In this document: piece by piece, positions 31,066 through 42,056 of the stretch
Layout: each line of letters starts with the position of its first letter
Position numbering within the stretch: the first letter of the stretch is position 1
NCBI GenBank assembly: GCA_963920705.1
Contig: OY987232.1
Location: forward strand, 12,277,726 to 12,341,725
Direction: 5' to 3'
DNA length: 64,000 nucleotides
DNA from: Odiellus spinosus
Taxonomy: Eukaryota > Arthropoda > Arachnida > Opiliones > Phalangiidae
The notes under the pieces: generated by a model
What the model saw: the letters and a program-made list of their open reading frames with translations, nothing else
What the model was told of the DNA's origin: nothing
Database searches by the model: none
Position numbers and translations under genes: made by a program

Positions 31066-31657
31066 CAAACTGATATTTTAAGTTGGTGTAACCATACATT
31101 TTATGGTTTTAAGTGCTCAAAATCTTGTGATGCTATCTCTTTAATATGAATGGTGGCACGTGTCTCGGTTAGAACGACATTTACGTGTTTGTAGAGGGGA
31201 GTTAGTCAGACCACGTTGGGAAAAGTCTATTTATCGACTTCCAAGCAATGAGTTAATAGTATGTAAGGCTATATTTCAAGGCCCAAAAGAACTGAAGTTT
31301 TTTTTATCCTTATATGGCTTTATTGATTCCGATTAGTTAAACAAATGGTGGTTTACCGTGACTATGGGAACGTATGGAATCTTGTGGGCTAATTTGTGTT
31401 GGGGAATTCGTGTTTGCTTTACTGCAAGGGTCGTTTTGATTCGTTCACGCGCTCACGGTAGCGATGAAACAGTTTTAAGAAATTAGATGCGAGAAGTTAC
31501 AGATTTGACACAGAATTGGACAGTCTGGGAATTTTGAAATTGTCCATAAAGTCAGGGTGTTTTGAAATTGTCCAAATCTAAATATTTGTTAAAGTATATG
31601 GTTAAATAATCAGAATTTACGAAATGGTTAGTGATGGCCAATGGGAACACCTATTAC
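31066..31657. other. Intergenic with F-like remnant
   Basis: A short stretch at 31525-31575 (GGGAATTTTGAAATTGTCC) resembles the family F repeat; the rest is unassigned. Confidence 0.45.
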
Positions 31658-31995
31658 CAGAAGTAGATGAAACCCTCCTTTGAAGTCTACTACTCTAATG
31701 TTCGATATAGCGCTCCTCTCTGTATGGGTAAAATTCACAATTTTTCGAGATCGGAGGGGTCCTACTTCATACCCCCCTGTCTACGCAAAATTGGAAATTC
31801 TCTCTTTCCACAAACGACGACGTTTTTTTGACGAACTCCAAGGCTGCTAGAGATATTCGCTCGACGAACTCCCGCTCCAAAAATATCTATCGTTAGGAGG
31901 CGTACGAATCGCGCATTTTGAAACTAACCCATACAGAGAGGGGTAGACAAGACCCGGGAGTAATAGGCTTCAAAGGAGGGTTTCATCGGCTTCTG
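31658..31995. mobile_element. Family B MITE, copy B3
   Basis: Flanked by CTATTAC and CTATTAT (6 of 7). Confidence 0.9.
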
Positions 31996-32334
31996 CTATT
32001 ATGCTAATATTTTAATATAAATAAAAATAATTATGTAAACCGGTATCTTATTTTATTTGGTTAGCACCGTTACCGTCATATACAAAGTTAGTGTAAATGG
32101 TTTTCGAAAAATAGTAAAGTTTTAAGGGAGTAGTAAGGAAGGTATTTTTTTGCGACCAACGAAAATCTTTTTATCTTTGAATAAGCCCCCCCCCCCCCCC
32201 CCCATTGCTTGAAAGTTGAAACCGACGAATCATTTTTTTAAACAAAAATAAAACATTTTTCGGCATCTGAACTTTGAAGCCTCTACATTTCAATGAACTG
32301 TTAACAGCCTTTGAGGGTAGAAGACGCGCAAACG
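31996..32334. other. 5' flank of first MATH-BTB gene
   Basis: Contains an 18-C homopolymer at 32186-32203. A short block before the start (AACAGCCTTTGAGGGTAGAA) is shared with the next paralogue; no TATA box can be assigned. Confidence 0.4.
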
Positions 32335-33473
32335 ATGGCCACTAAGAATAGCGAAGTAACAAAGGTAGAATTTAGCTTTATTTTGAGTCAGGCAAGGAGC
32401 AAATGGCATACATTAAATCATGGAGGAAGGTGCTGGAATTTTGCTGTTGAGTGCAATGATTTTTATGAATTCGACAGCGACCCCAGTTACGTGTCTTTGA
32501 CAGCGAGACAAACTTCCTCAAATCCCAATCTTCGTTGTGATCAAAAGATTAGTGCTAAAATTGAAATTCTAAACTTACGTGGAATCGCAGTTTTCTCAAT
32601 TATTGGTAAATGGCCTTTAAACTCCGAAGTGAAATGGACGGGATTTTGCAGTTCGTCATATCTGTATGAAAATCGTAGTGGCTTGGCCCATAATGAAATT
32701 TATAAAGCGATTTTAAGCGTTGGTCGGCTTCAATATCTTACGCCAGCATCACCAGATGTCGTTGTACTTAGCGTCCCGCGAGATAAATCACCAATGGAAT
32801 CCTTGAAATCAATGTTAGACAAAGGGATTTTGACCGACGTGGTCATCAAGACATCGACGAAGACATTTCCCTGTCACAAAGTGGTGTTGGCCGCGTCTTC
32901 CGAAGTCTTCAAGACAATGTTCGAGATTGAAATGAAAGAGAGTACCAATAACGAGGTCAAATTGGAAGGAGTTTTCGAGGCAGCGACAGTTCAAGATCTA
33001 TTGCACTACTTGTACACCAAGCAAACTCCGCCCAATATCGACAACACTTGTTCTACATTATTCGTGGCCGCTGACTACTTCCAGTTGCCTGTCTTGAAAG
33101 CCGTTTGCGAAGAAAAGTTACGTACCGTGATAAGAGTGGAAAATGCTGCTGATGTTCTGCAATTGGCTGAGAAATATGACGCCGATGCATTGAAGGTAAA
33201 TAAAAAGAAAGGCCACGCATATTTCAAAATTAACAAAAATCAATAGTTAGTTTTTTAAACTTGAATATTTTCATTTTGAAATATGCCTGCCATTATAAGC
33301 TACAATTATTTTATGGTTGGTGTTTCCATCTCAAGAAAACGGCCGTGAAGTTTATCGTGAGTCATTACAAGGATGTTATGAATACCGCAGGATGGAAAAC
33401 AATTCCAGATAAAATGGCTAAATATTTGTTGTCAACATTTTTGGTCATTGTCGCGGAAAAGATGAAAATCTAG
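32335..33473 (+). CDS. MATH-BTB protein 1 (SPOP/TDPOZ-like), two exons
   Basis: Predicted substrate adaptor of a cullin-3 ubiquitin ligase: in this family the MATH domain binds the target and the BTB domain binds CUL3 and dimerises. Exon 1 is 32335-33195 and exon 2 is 33336-33473, joined in phase 0 across a 140-bp intron (AAG|GTAAAT ... TCAAG|AAA); protein 332 aa. MATH covers about residues 10-133 (divergent), BTB 154-262 with FPCHKVVLAASSEVF and a CUL3-contact-like MFEIEM, then a 3-box/BACK-like tail ending in exon 2. The ATG has a strong context (AACGATGG). An upstream in-frame TTG is not needed. AATAAA lies at 33512. It is nearly identical to MATH-BTB 3 from residue 72 onward. Function of this copy is inferred from the family. 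Confidence 0.92.
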
Positions 33474-33660
33474 AAATACGTGCTAAGGTTTGTAGTTGCC
33501 TATGATAATGGAATAAAAATATAAATGTGCATAAAATTTCTTGAATTCTTAATTAAAATTATTGAGCCTATTTTCTAATAAAGAGTGGTATTATTTTAAA
33601 ATTATCTTCATTTGTTGTCAGATGTAATTTAATGTAACCTATCTCAATAGAACCTAGCGT

Positions 33661-33997
33661 CAGAAGCCGATGAAACCCTCCTTTGAAGCCTATTACTCCC
33701 GGGTCTTGTCTACCCCTCTCTGTATGGGTTAGTTTCAAAAAGCGCGATTCGTACGCCTCCTAACGGTAGATATTTTCGGAGCGGGAGTTCGTCGAGCGAT
33801 TATCTCTAGCAGCCTTGGAGTTCGTCAAAAAAACGTCGTCGTTTGTGGAAAGAGAGAATTTCCAATTTTTCCGTAGACAGGGGGTATGAAGTAGGACCCC
33901 TCCGATCTCTAAAATTGTGAATTTTACCCATACAGAGAGGAGCGCTATATGGAACATTGGAGTAGTAGACTTCAAAGGAGGGTTTCATCTACTTCTG
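33661..33997. mobile_element. Family B MITE, copy B4
   Basis: Perfect 7-bp duplication CTAGCGT; sits just 3' of MATH-BTB 1. Confidence 0.93.
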
Positions 33998-34596
33998 CTA
34001 GCGTTCATAAACGTCCTCTAATGGCAAACAGTGCGGGCAAAAGTAGGAAATAACGAACCTCGTGCCGTAGCTTCTATTGATAAAAAAGCAGACGAAAACT
34101 TAGTTTTGTTAGTTAAAACATTTGCGGGCATGCGGAGGGAAGAGAGATAGTTTTTCACCGCTCTGCTAAGATACGTAGACCGTCAATGTATTTTTTAAGG
34201 GCTTTTTATATCACATGTCTCAATGTTATCTATAAGCAGAGACAGGTGCCTGCCGTTGTAGTACTAGACTTTGATGTTATATTATTTATTTTTGATATCA
34301 ACAGTCGATGGTTTTTAATTTACGTTAGCATATCTATTTCGTCATGGAATTAAGGGCGTAATTCAACTTACACGAGTTTAGGCTTAGCTGAGATTAGATA
34401 CGTAATATCTAATCTTTTTTTGAAAAGGGATAGTGTACTTGCACGTAGGAATTGGAAAATACGAGCTAAAATTCATTTATAATCTTCACACAAAATAACG
34501 AATAAATTATATTTCCACTTAATTTTAATTTTCAAGTTGGGTTAAGTGAATATTCGAGCCAATTATATCTCGAATGAGTTTTTTTAAAACTACCAC
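33998..34596. other. Duplicated intergenic segment
   Basis: Parts (GTAGTACTAGACTTT, CATATCTATTTCGTCATGGA) recur downstream of MATH-BTB 2 near 37270-37390 and near 38610, so the tandem gene duplication included flanking DNA. Confidence 0.65.
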
Positions 34597-34912
34597 CAAG
34601 AATCCATTCAGGTTCCATAAGAATATGGGAGCATAGCTTTAGCCTCTGGTACCATCCTCCCAAACTTTGTAACAAAAGTTCGTCCGCAATTTTCGCAACA
34701 TTTGTACGCTTAGATCTTTTTTCGGTCGGCTCCATTTTTATTACCCAAAATATTATGTCAAGGTCGTTAGTGGCGCGGGTTAATAATAGATGTCAGGAGC
34801 GATTTACTTGAAAAATCGATTCGAAGCGGACGAACTTTTGCTACAAAGTTTGGGAGGATGGTTATTGAATCGCGGCCCTCCCATATTCTTATGGAACCTG
34901 AATGGATTCTTG
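34597..34912. mobile_element. Family A MITE, copy A6
   Basis: Flanked by CTACCAC and TTACCAC (6 of 7). Both outward open frames are intact in this copy. Confidence 0.9.
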
Positions 34913-35238
34913 TTACCACTAGGTAGATGGAGAGAACAACGCCGTCAGAATATATTGGTAATATTTACTGTTAGCCACCAACCTTTAGAAATTATTTAAA
35001 CACCATAAACGTGTCCAAACCAAGATAATCATAACTTTACTAAAAAACACCCGGTTAAGATTTTTCCAGAATGACAATGCTATAACGTCATTAAGTTGGT
35101 AAAGTTCAAAAATTCCATTTTTTACGATAACGACCGACAATTTGTTTGGAAATTATTTAATGAAGTTCACAAAAAACATGTATTATACCTTTACCTGTTC
35201 TATTGTTACATACGTAAAATTGATGAACATTTGTAGTA
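34913..35238. other. Intergenic, K-like trace
   Basis: AACACCATAAACGTGTCC near 35000 resembles repeat K; nothing else seen. Confidence 0.45.
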
Positions 35239-35338
35239 GTAAAACTAAAACTGCTATCGGTATAACTGAAGCCGAAACGTTTTTGAAGGATTTCATTGAT
35301 ATTGTAAACAGCCTTTGAGAGTAAAAGACGAACAAACG
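35239..35338 (+). promoter_or_regulatory. Conserved 5' flank of MATH-BTB 2
   Basis: About 100 bp (TATAACTGAAGCCGAAACGT is typical) are shared with the flank of MATH-BTB 3 at 38970-39070. This may be core promoter and 5' UTR, or simply undiverged duplicate; the sequence cannot separate these. Confidence 0.35.
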
Positions 35339-37025
35339 ATGGCTACTAACAATAGCAAAGTGACAAAAATACTAATAATCATTAGTGACAATCGTGTTAC
35401 CCCTAGTAGAAGCAGTGAGTTAATTCATGCATTTGATCATGGAGGAATGAGCTGGAAGTTGACTTTTTTATTTGAAAGGTCCGAATCCGGTCAAAATTCG
35501 AATTTAATCACCATTACCTCTTACTTGACTTTGACAACCAGTGGAGCTTCCAATGATTCCGTTGTTCGTACTGATGAAATTGATAACGCTAAAATAGAAA
35601 TTCTGGGCAAAAATGAAATACCAATTTTCTCATTTATTGGTAAATGGCCCTTAAATTGGATAAGAGTTTGCAATTTGACCTGTCTCTTTCAAAATCACAG
35701 AGACTCTGTTCCTGATGGTAAATATAAAGCGATATTAAGCGTTGGTCCACTTAAGTTACTTACGCCAGCGTCAAAAGATGCCGTTGCGCCTAGCGTCCCG
35801 CAAGATAAATCACCCATGGAATCCTTGAAATCAATGTTAGACGAAGGAATTTTGACTGACGTGGTCATCAAGACATCGACGAAGACGTTTCCCTGTCACA
35901 AAGTGGTATTGGCCTCCTCTTCCGAAGTGTTCAAGGCAATGTTCGAAACTGAAATGAAAGAGAGTACCGATAATGAGGTCAAATTGGAAGGAGTTTTTGA
36001 TTCAGCTACAGTTCAAGATTTATTGCATTACTTGTACACCAAGCAAACGCCACCAAATATCAACAACACTTGTTCGACATTATTCGTGGCCGCCGACTAC
36101 TTCCAGTTGCCTGTCTTGAAAGCCGTTTGCGAAGAAAAGTTATGTACAATGATAATAGTGGAAAATGCTGCGGATGTTCTACAATTGGCTGAGAAATATA
36201 ACGCCGATGCATTGAAGGTAAATAAAAATAATTGCTTTCTAAAAGAAATGCTACGCATAATTCAAAATTTACAAAATTAATAGTTAGTCTTTCTAACTTG
36301 TAAGTTAATTGCTTAAAAAGTTGCGGACGTCATAAAAATATTGTAGACTTCATGAATACGGCATTACGCATCTGTGTCCAATTATAATTGCTACTAGAAC
36401 ACAATGACGTTTTTAGTGACGTAAGATTGTCGTCATCGTCTCGATTTATTATGTGACCAGAATTTTTTAAATAGTTTTAATTTTGAAATATGCCTGTCAT
36501 TATAAGCTACAACAGAAGCCGATGAAACCCTCCTTTGAAGTCTACTACTCTAATGTTCCATATAGCGCTCCTCTCTGTATGGGTAAAATTCCCAATTTTA
36601 CGAGATCGGAGGGGTCCTACTTCATACCCCCCTGTCTACGGAAAATTTGAAATTCTCTCTCTCCACAAACGACGACGTTTTTTTGACGAACTCCAAGGTT
36701 GCTAGAGATATTCGCTGGACGAACTCCCGCTCCGAAAATATCTACCGTTAGGAGGCGTACGAATCGCGCTTTTTGAAACTAACCCATACAGAGAGGGGTA
36801 AACAAGACCCGGGAGTAATAGACTTCAAAGGAGGGTTTCATCGGCTTCTGGCTTCAATTATTTTATGATTGGTGTTTCCATTTAAAGAAAACTGCCGTGA
36901 ATTTTATCGTGAGTCATTATAAGGATGTTATGAATACTCCAGGATGGAAAGAAATTCCTGATGATATGACTAGATATTTGTTGTCAACATTCTTAGTCAC
37001 TGTCGCTGAAAAAATGAAAATCTAG
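35339..37025 (+). CDS. MATH-BTB protein 2 (SPOP/TDPOZ-like), two exons
   Basis: Same architecture and predicted role as its neighbours. Exon 1 is 35339-36217 and exon 2 36888-37025, phase 0; 338 aa. The 670-bp intron is long because a family B element is inserted in it. The MATH domain (about residues 10-140) is only loosely similar to those of the paralogues, while the BTB (about 160-268, with MFETEM) and the 45-residue exon 2 are close. The ATG context is AACGATGG. AATAAA lies at 37072. The exon 2 reading frame is intact, so the gene looks functional if the intron is removed correctly. Confidence 0.9.
36513..36850. mobile_element. Family B MITE, copy B5, in MATH-BTB 2 intron
   Basis: Flanked by GCTACAA and GCTTCAA (6 of 7). 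Its right end is 37 bp before the 3' splice site. The paralogues' introns show the empty site (TATAAGCTACAATTATTTTATG). Confidence 0.93.
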
Positions 37026-37847
37026 AAATTCATATGCTGTGGATTGCAGTTGTCTTTGATAACGAAATCAAAATAAATGTGCCTAAAATGGCTTGAATCT
37101 TTAATCCAACTTATCTTCCAATAAAGAGTGGTATTATTTTTAAGTTCTCTTCACTTGTTGTCAGTTGTAATATAATGTAACCTACTTAATATATATCTAA
37201 TAGCAAACATTGCTGGTAAAAGTAGGAACTAACAAAACCTCGGGCTGTGTCTGCTATTGATAATAATATACAAACCCTACCGGTGTAGTACTAGACTTTT
37301 TGTTATATTATTTATTTTTGTTATCAACATCGATGGTTTTAAAATATTGTTAACATATCTATTTCGTCATGGAACTAAGGTCGTAATGCTCGTTATAATC
37401 TTTGAGGAACTATAGATGGAGTAAACGACTGCTTCAGTGTTTAGTTTACGTGCAGGCGTTTACATATTCGTACTCCTACGCGCATGCGTGTATGGTTATG
37501 TTCGAAACTGCCCTTATGAACTTCTTAAATCGCACAATTTGGAGGGAATTAGTGACCTAGCTCTGCTTGTTTGTTAAAAAAAAATGTGTTATCATTGAAA
37601 AATCAGCCTCAGTTACGTTGGAAATGAAACTAGCTAGACTCTTTTGTATAGATGAGTTTTTTTTAATTCAAAAACAAATTGGGTTATAATTAAAAAAATC
37701 TTTGCTTTCCTAAATACTTTAAATTCAAGATAAAAAAATTCGACATTCTAGAATTACATGTTCAAAATTTGTTTATAATGTTTTTGATGGGATTGTTAAT
37801 TTTGTAATTTCAAAATTTAAAAGCTACCAAAAATCTGTATCTTTAAC
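37026..37847. other. Duplicated intergenic segment
   Basis: 37180-37390 corresponds to 33640-34370 without element B4; the remainder is AT-rich and unassigned. Confidence 0.6.
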
Positions 37848-38163
37848 CAAGAATCCATTCAGGTTCCATAAGAATATGGGAGCATAGCTTTAGCCTATGG
37901 TACCATCCTCCCAAACTTTGTAACAAAAGTTCGTCCGCAATTTTCGCAACATTTGTACGCTAAGATCTTTTTTCGGTCGGCTCCACTTTTATTACCCAAA
38001 ATATTACGTCAAGGTCGTTAGTGGCGCGGGTTAATAATAGATGTCAGGAGCGATTTACTTGAAAAATCGATTCGAAGCAGACGAGCTTTTGCTACAAAGT
38101 TTGGGAGGATGGTTATTGAATCGCGGCCCTCCCATATTCTCATGGAATCTGAATGAATTCTTG
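37848..38163. mobile_element. Family A MITE, copy A7
   Basis: Perfect 7-bp duplication CTTTAAC. Confidence 0.93.
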
Positions 38164-38969
38164 CTTTAACTTAATGTTTCAAGATTTGGGTTGACCTCTA
38201 GTTCTGTCGTCTTTATTGACGAATTAGAAATTACCATACTCATAAGCCAACTGATCCAGGGGCTACGCCATTGGGGGTACAAATATAATGATGAATTATC
38301 ACAATGGATGGCGCGCCTTCGCCTCGCTCTATCTCTCGCTGTCGTACCTATCCACATATTACACCCGTTGCTACGGAAAACGTGTCGAGTCTCGAAGCTC
38401 GAGGGTAGGGGTTACCGCGTAGTTTGTCTCTCTCGTCGTAGCTTAGCCAATCGGAATAGGATCAGATTGGGAACTACGATAGCGACATCTCTTAACAGAT
38501 CGGCGCGTAAAGAGTGTACCCCAATGGAACGCTGCCCTGAAAGTTCCTCTTCAATTTAGAATTCCTCAATTCGAGAAATGTTTGACGGCTATTCCTTCTA
38601 TAGTTTCTCCAAGCTCACACGAGTTTAAACGTGCCTGGTAGGCTGAGATAAGATACGTAATCTCTAAACTTTATTTTAAAGGGATAGTTTACTCGCACAA
38701 TGAAGAAATTGAAAAAAAAAAAAAAAAATACAAGTTCCTAACTTAAATTGGTCAACCGCAAAGATCTCGTGAAATTTAAAGACAATGTTTCATGACATCA
38801 CGAGCTAACTTTGCTCCAAACTGTAGCTTGATGCTTTCATTTATGCAGTGTTTTCCCGTGAAAATTATTTGTTTAAACATCTATAATACCTGCAATTCAG
38901 CATAATTATAAATTATCGTTCACAAGAATATGTGGTACTATTCCATTACATTTACATTATTGCATAATA
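38164..38969. other. Intergenic, unassigned
   Basis: A 122-codon open frame (38191-38559) lacks any domain I recognise and has an overlapping frame on the other strand. 38610-38700 repeats 34370-34440. Confidence 0.45.
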
Positions 38970-39070
38970 AGTAAAACTAAAAGTATTATCGATATAACTG
39001 CAGCCGAAACGTTTTTAAAGGATTTGATTGAAATTGTAAACAACATTTGAGGGTATAAGACGAACGAACG
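38970..39070 (+). promoter_or_regulatory. Conserved 5' flank of MATH-BTB 3
   Basis: Counterpart of 35239-35338 (GATATAACTGCAGCCGAAAC). Confidence 0.35.
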
Positions 39071-40424
39071 ATGGCTACTAACAATAGCGAAGTGACAAAG
39101 GTAGAATTTAGCTTTATTTTGAATACTAATCCGATTTTTATCGGGTGCAGTCCGAGTAGGTCGTTACCGCATACATTACAACATGGAGGAAGGAGCTGGG
39201 CATTTTCTGTTAACTGTGATTTGCCCGTCTCCAGAGATGGTTATGGTTATGGTTTCAACAGTAGCCCCGGTTTCGTGTCTTTGACAGCGAATCCAATTTC
39301 GCTTAATCCCAAACTTCTTTATGATCAAGTGATTAATGCTAAAATTGAAATTCTAAACTTACGTGGAATCGCAGTTTTCTCAATTATTGGTAAATGGCCC
39401 TTAAACTCCGAAGTGAAATGGACGGGATTTTGCAGTTCGTCATATCTGTATGAAAATCAAAGTGAATTGGCCCCTGATGGTAATTATAAAGCGATATTAA
39501 GCGTTGGTCCGCTTAAATATCTTACGCCAGCATCACCAGATGTCGTTGTACTTAGCGTCCCGCGAGATAAATCACCAATGGAATCCTTGAAATCAATGTT
39601 AGACAAAGGGATTTTAACCGACGTGGTCATCAAGACATCGACGAAGACATTTCCCTGTCACAAAGTGGTGTTGGCCGCGTCTTCCGAAGTCTTCAAAACA
39701 ATGTTCGAGATTGAAATGAAAGAGAGTACCGATAACGAAGTCAAATTGGAAGGAGTTTTCGAGGAAGCGACAGTTCAAGATCTATTACACTACTTGTACA
39801 CCAAGCAAACTCCGCCCAATATCGACAACACTTGTTCGACATTATTCGTGGCCGCTGACTACTTCCAGTTGCCTGTTTTGAAAGCCGTTTGCGAAGAAAA
39901 GTTATGTACCGTGATAAGAGTGGAAAATGCTGCTGATGTACTACAATTGGCTGAGAAATATAACGCCGATGCATTGAAGGTAAATAAAAAATAATTGCTT
40001 TCAAAAAGAAATGCCACGCATATTTCAAAATTTACAAACGTCAATAGTTAGTTTTTCTAACTGCTTAATAAGTTGCGTATGTCATAAAAATATTGTAGAC
40101 TTCATGATTACGGCCTTACGCGCCTGTGTCGAATTATCATTGCTACTAGAATACAATGACGTTTTTAGTGGCGTACGTTGTCATCATCGTTTCGATTAAT
40201 ATTGTGACAGGGATTTTTTTAAACAGTTTTCATTTTGAAATATGCCTGCCATTATAAGCTACAATTATTTTATGTTTGGTTGTTTCCCTTTAAAGAAAAC
40301 GGCCGTGAAGTTTATCGTGAGTCATTACAAGGATGTTATGAATACCGCAGGGTGGAAAGAAATTCCAGACGATATAGCGAAATATTTACTGTCAACATTC
40401 TTAGTCACTTTCGCTGAGAAATGA
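39071..40424 (+). CDS. MATH-BTB protein 3 (SPOP/TDPOZ-like), two exons
   Basis: Third tandem paralogue. Exon 1 is 39071-39979, exon 2 40296-40424, phase 0 across a 316-bp intron; 345 aa. MATH about residues 10-150, BTB about 170-278, then the 3-box/BACK-like tail. The first 60 or so residues are unlike MATH-BTB 1 and include a tyrosine/glycine-rich insertion, but from the KIEILNLRG motif onward the two are almost identical in DNA as well. A one-base loss near 40420 makes the protein end at AEK instead of continuing to MKI as in the paralogues; only three residues are affected. AATAAA lies at 40471. Confidence 0.92.
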
Positions 40425-40551
40425 AAATGTAGAAATATATGCTAAGGTTTGTAGTTGCGTATGATAATGGAATAAAAATAAATGTGCATACAGTTTTTTG
40501 AATTCTAAATCAATCTTAATGAACCTATTTCAAATTAAAGAGTGGTATTAT

Positions 40552-40868
40552 CAAGAATCCATTCAGGTTCCATAAGAATATGGGAGCATAGCTTTAGCCT
40601 CTGGTACCATCCTCCCAAACTTTGTAACAAAAGTTCGTCCGCAATTTTCCCAACATTTGTACGCTTAGATCTTTTTTCGGTCGGCTCCATTTTTATTACC
40701 CAAAATATTATGTCAAGCTCGTTAGTGGCGCGGGTTAATAATATAATGTCAGGAGCGATTTACTTGAAAAATCGATTCGAAGCGGACGAACTTTTGTTAC
40801 AAAGTTTGGGAGAATGGTTATTGAATCGCGGCCCTCCCATATTCTTATGGAACCTGAATGGATTCTTG
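40552..40868. mobile_element. Family A MITE, copy A8
   Basis: It interrupts the conserved AAAGAGTGGTATTAT motif found downstream of the other two paralogues. The right flank does not continue that motif, so some DNA was lost after insertion. Confidence 0.9.
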
Positions 40869-41219
40869 CTTATACGAATACCGCATTTCATTTAGATAGG
40901 CGATCTCTCTTAAAAGTTCATAGAAGATACGTTAAGTTTAGAAAATTGATTTATACGTTGTGATGTTCGTTTGAAATGAAATTATCATTTCAAATTTGAT
41001 TTTTAGCTCTAAGAAAGGAATATAATTTTTAATAATGTTTCATTTCGGAATAGTCGCCGTAGCCGGAAATATATTGCTCCCAACATATTAAGGGAAATGT
41101 CCCTGCCAGTAGCGTGGGACGGATGTCAAACCTCATGCCAGGACCCACGAACTAAGGCGGTGCTTGCAGTGCCATGAAGAAAAATTGCCAACAAGTTGCT
41201 TCCCCGAAACAATATCTGT
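40869..41219. other. Intergenic, nothing recognised
   Basis: No gene or repeat assigned. Confidence 0.5.
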
Positions 41220-42056
41220 GGGTGTATCATACTGTGGAATGGGAAATTTTGGTTGATTGCGATTCTGTCGAAAGGGAAATTTTCGGTCGATTAGGATTCT
41301 GTCGAATGGGAAGTTTCGGTTCATTGGGATTCTGTCGAATGGGAAATTTTTGTTCATTGGAATTCGGTCGAATGGAAAATTTCGATTCATTGTGATTCTG
41401 TCGGGTGGGAAATTTCTGATCATTCGAATTCTGTAGAATGGGGAATTTTGGTTAATTGGGATTCTGTAGAATAGGAAATTTCGGTTAATTGGGATTATGT
41501 GGAATGGGAAATTTTGTTTAATTGAGATTATGTAGAGTGGGAATCGTCTGTCCATTGTGATTCTGTAGAATGTGAAATTTATGTTCATTGGGATTCTGTT
41601 GAATGGAAAGTTTCGGTCCATTGGGATTCTGTTGAATGGAAATTTTCGGTCCATTGGGATTCTGTGGAATGGGAAATATCGGTCCATTGTGATTCTGTCA
41701 TTTGGAAAATTTCAGTTAATTGAGATTCTGTGGAACGCGAAGTTTTGCTTAATTGGGATTCTGTCGAATGGGAAATTTCTATCCATTGTGTTTCGGTCGA
41801 ATGGTAAATTGACTCCATTGTGATTCTATCTAATGAGAAATTTCTGTTAATTGGAATTCTGGCGAATTGGAAATCTCGTTTAATTGAGATTCTGTTCAAT
41901 GAGAAATTGAATTCCATTGAGATTCTGTCGAATGGAAAATTTCGGATAATTGGGATTCTGTCGAATGGGAAATTTCGGTTAATTGGGATTCTGTCGAATG
42001 GGAAATTTCGTTTAATTGGGCTTCTGTCGAATGGGAAATTTCGGTTAATTGAGATT
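41220..42056. repeat. 33-bp minisatellite, about 25 units
   Basis: Unit close to TTAATTGGGATTCTGTCGAA plus TGGGAAATTTCGG. The period is a multiple of three, so both strands show long open frames with an 11-residue period; not genes. Confidence 0.92.

Noticed and set aside
32311-32334. Upstream in-frame TTG as start of MATH-BTB 1 (and the equivalent at 35315)
   Set aside because: The ATG at 32335 has a strong context, matches the paralogue at 39071 and needs no alternative start codon.
38191-38559. 122-codon open frame between paralogues 2 and 3
   Set aside because: No domain, no conserved partner in the duplicated flanks, and an overlapping antisense frame.
40542-40895. 117-codon open frame after MATH-BTB 3
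   Set aside because: It runs through MITE A8 and is an element frame, not a gene.
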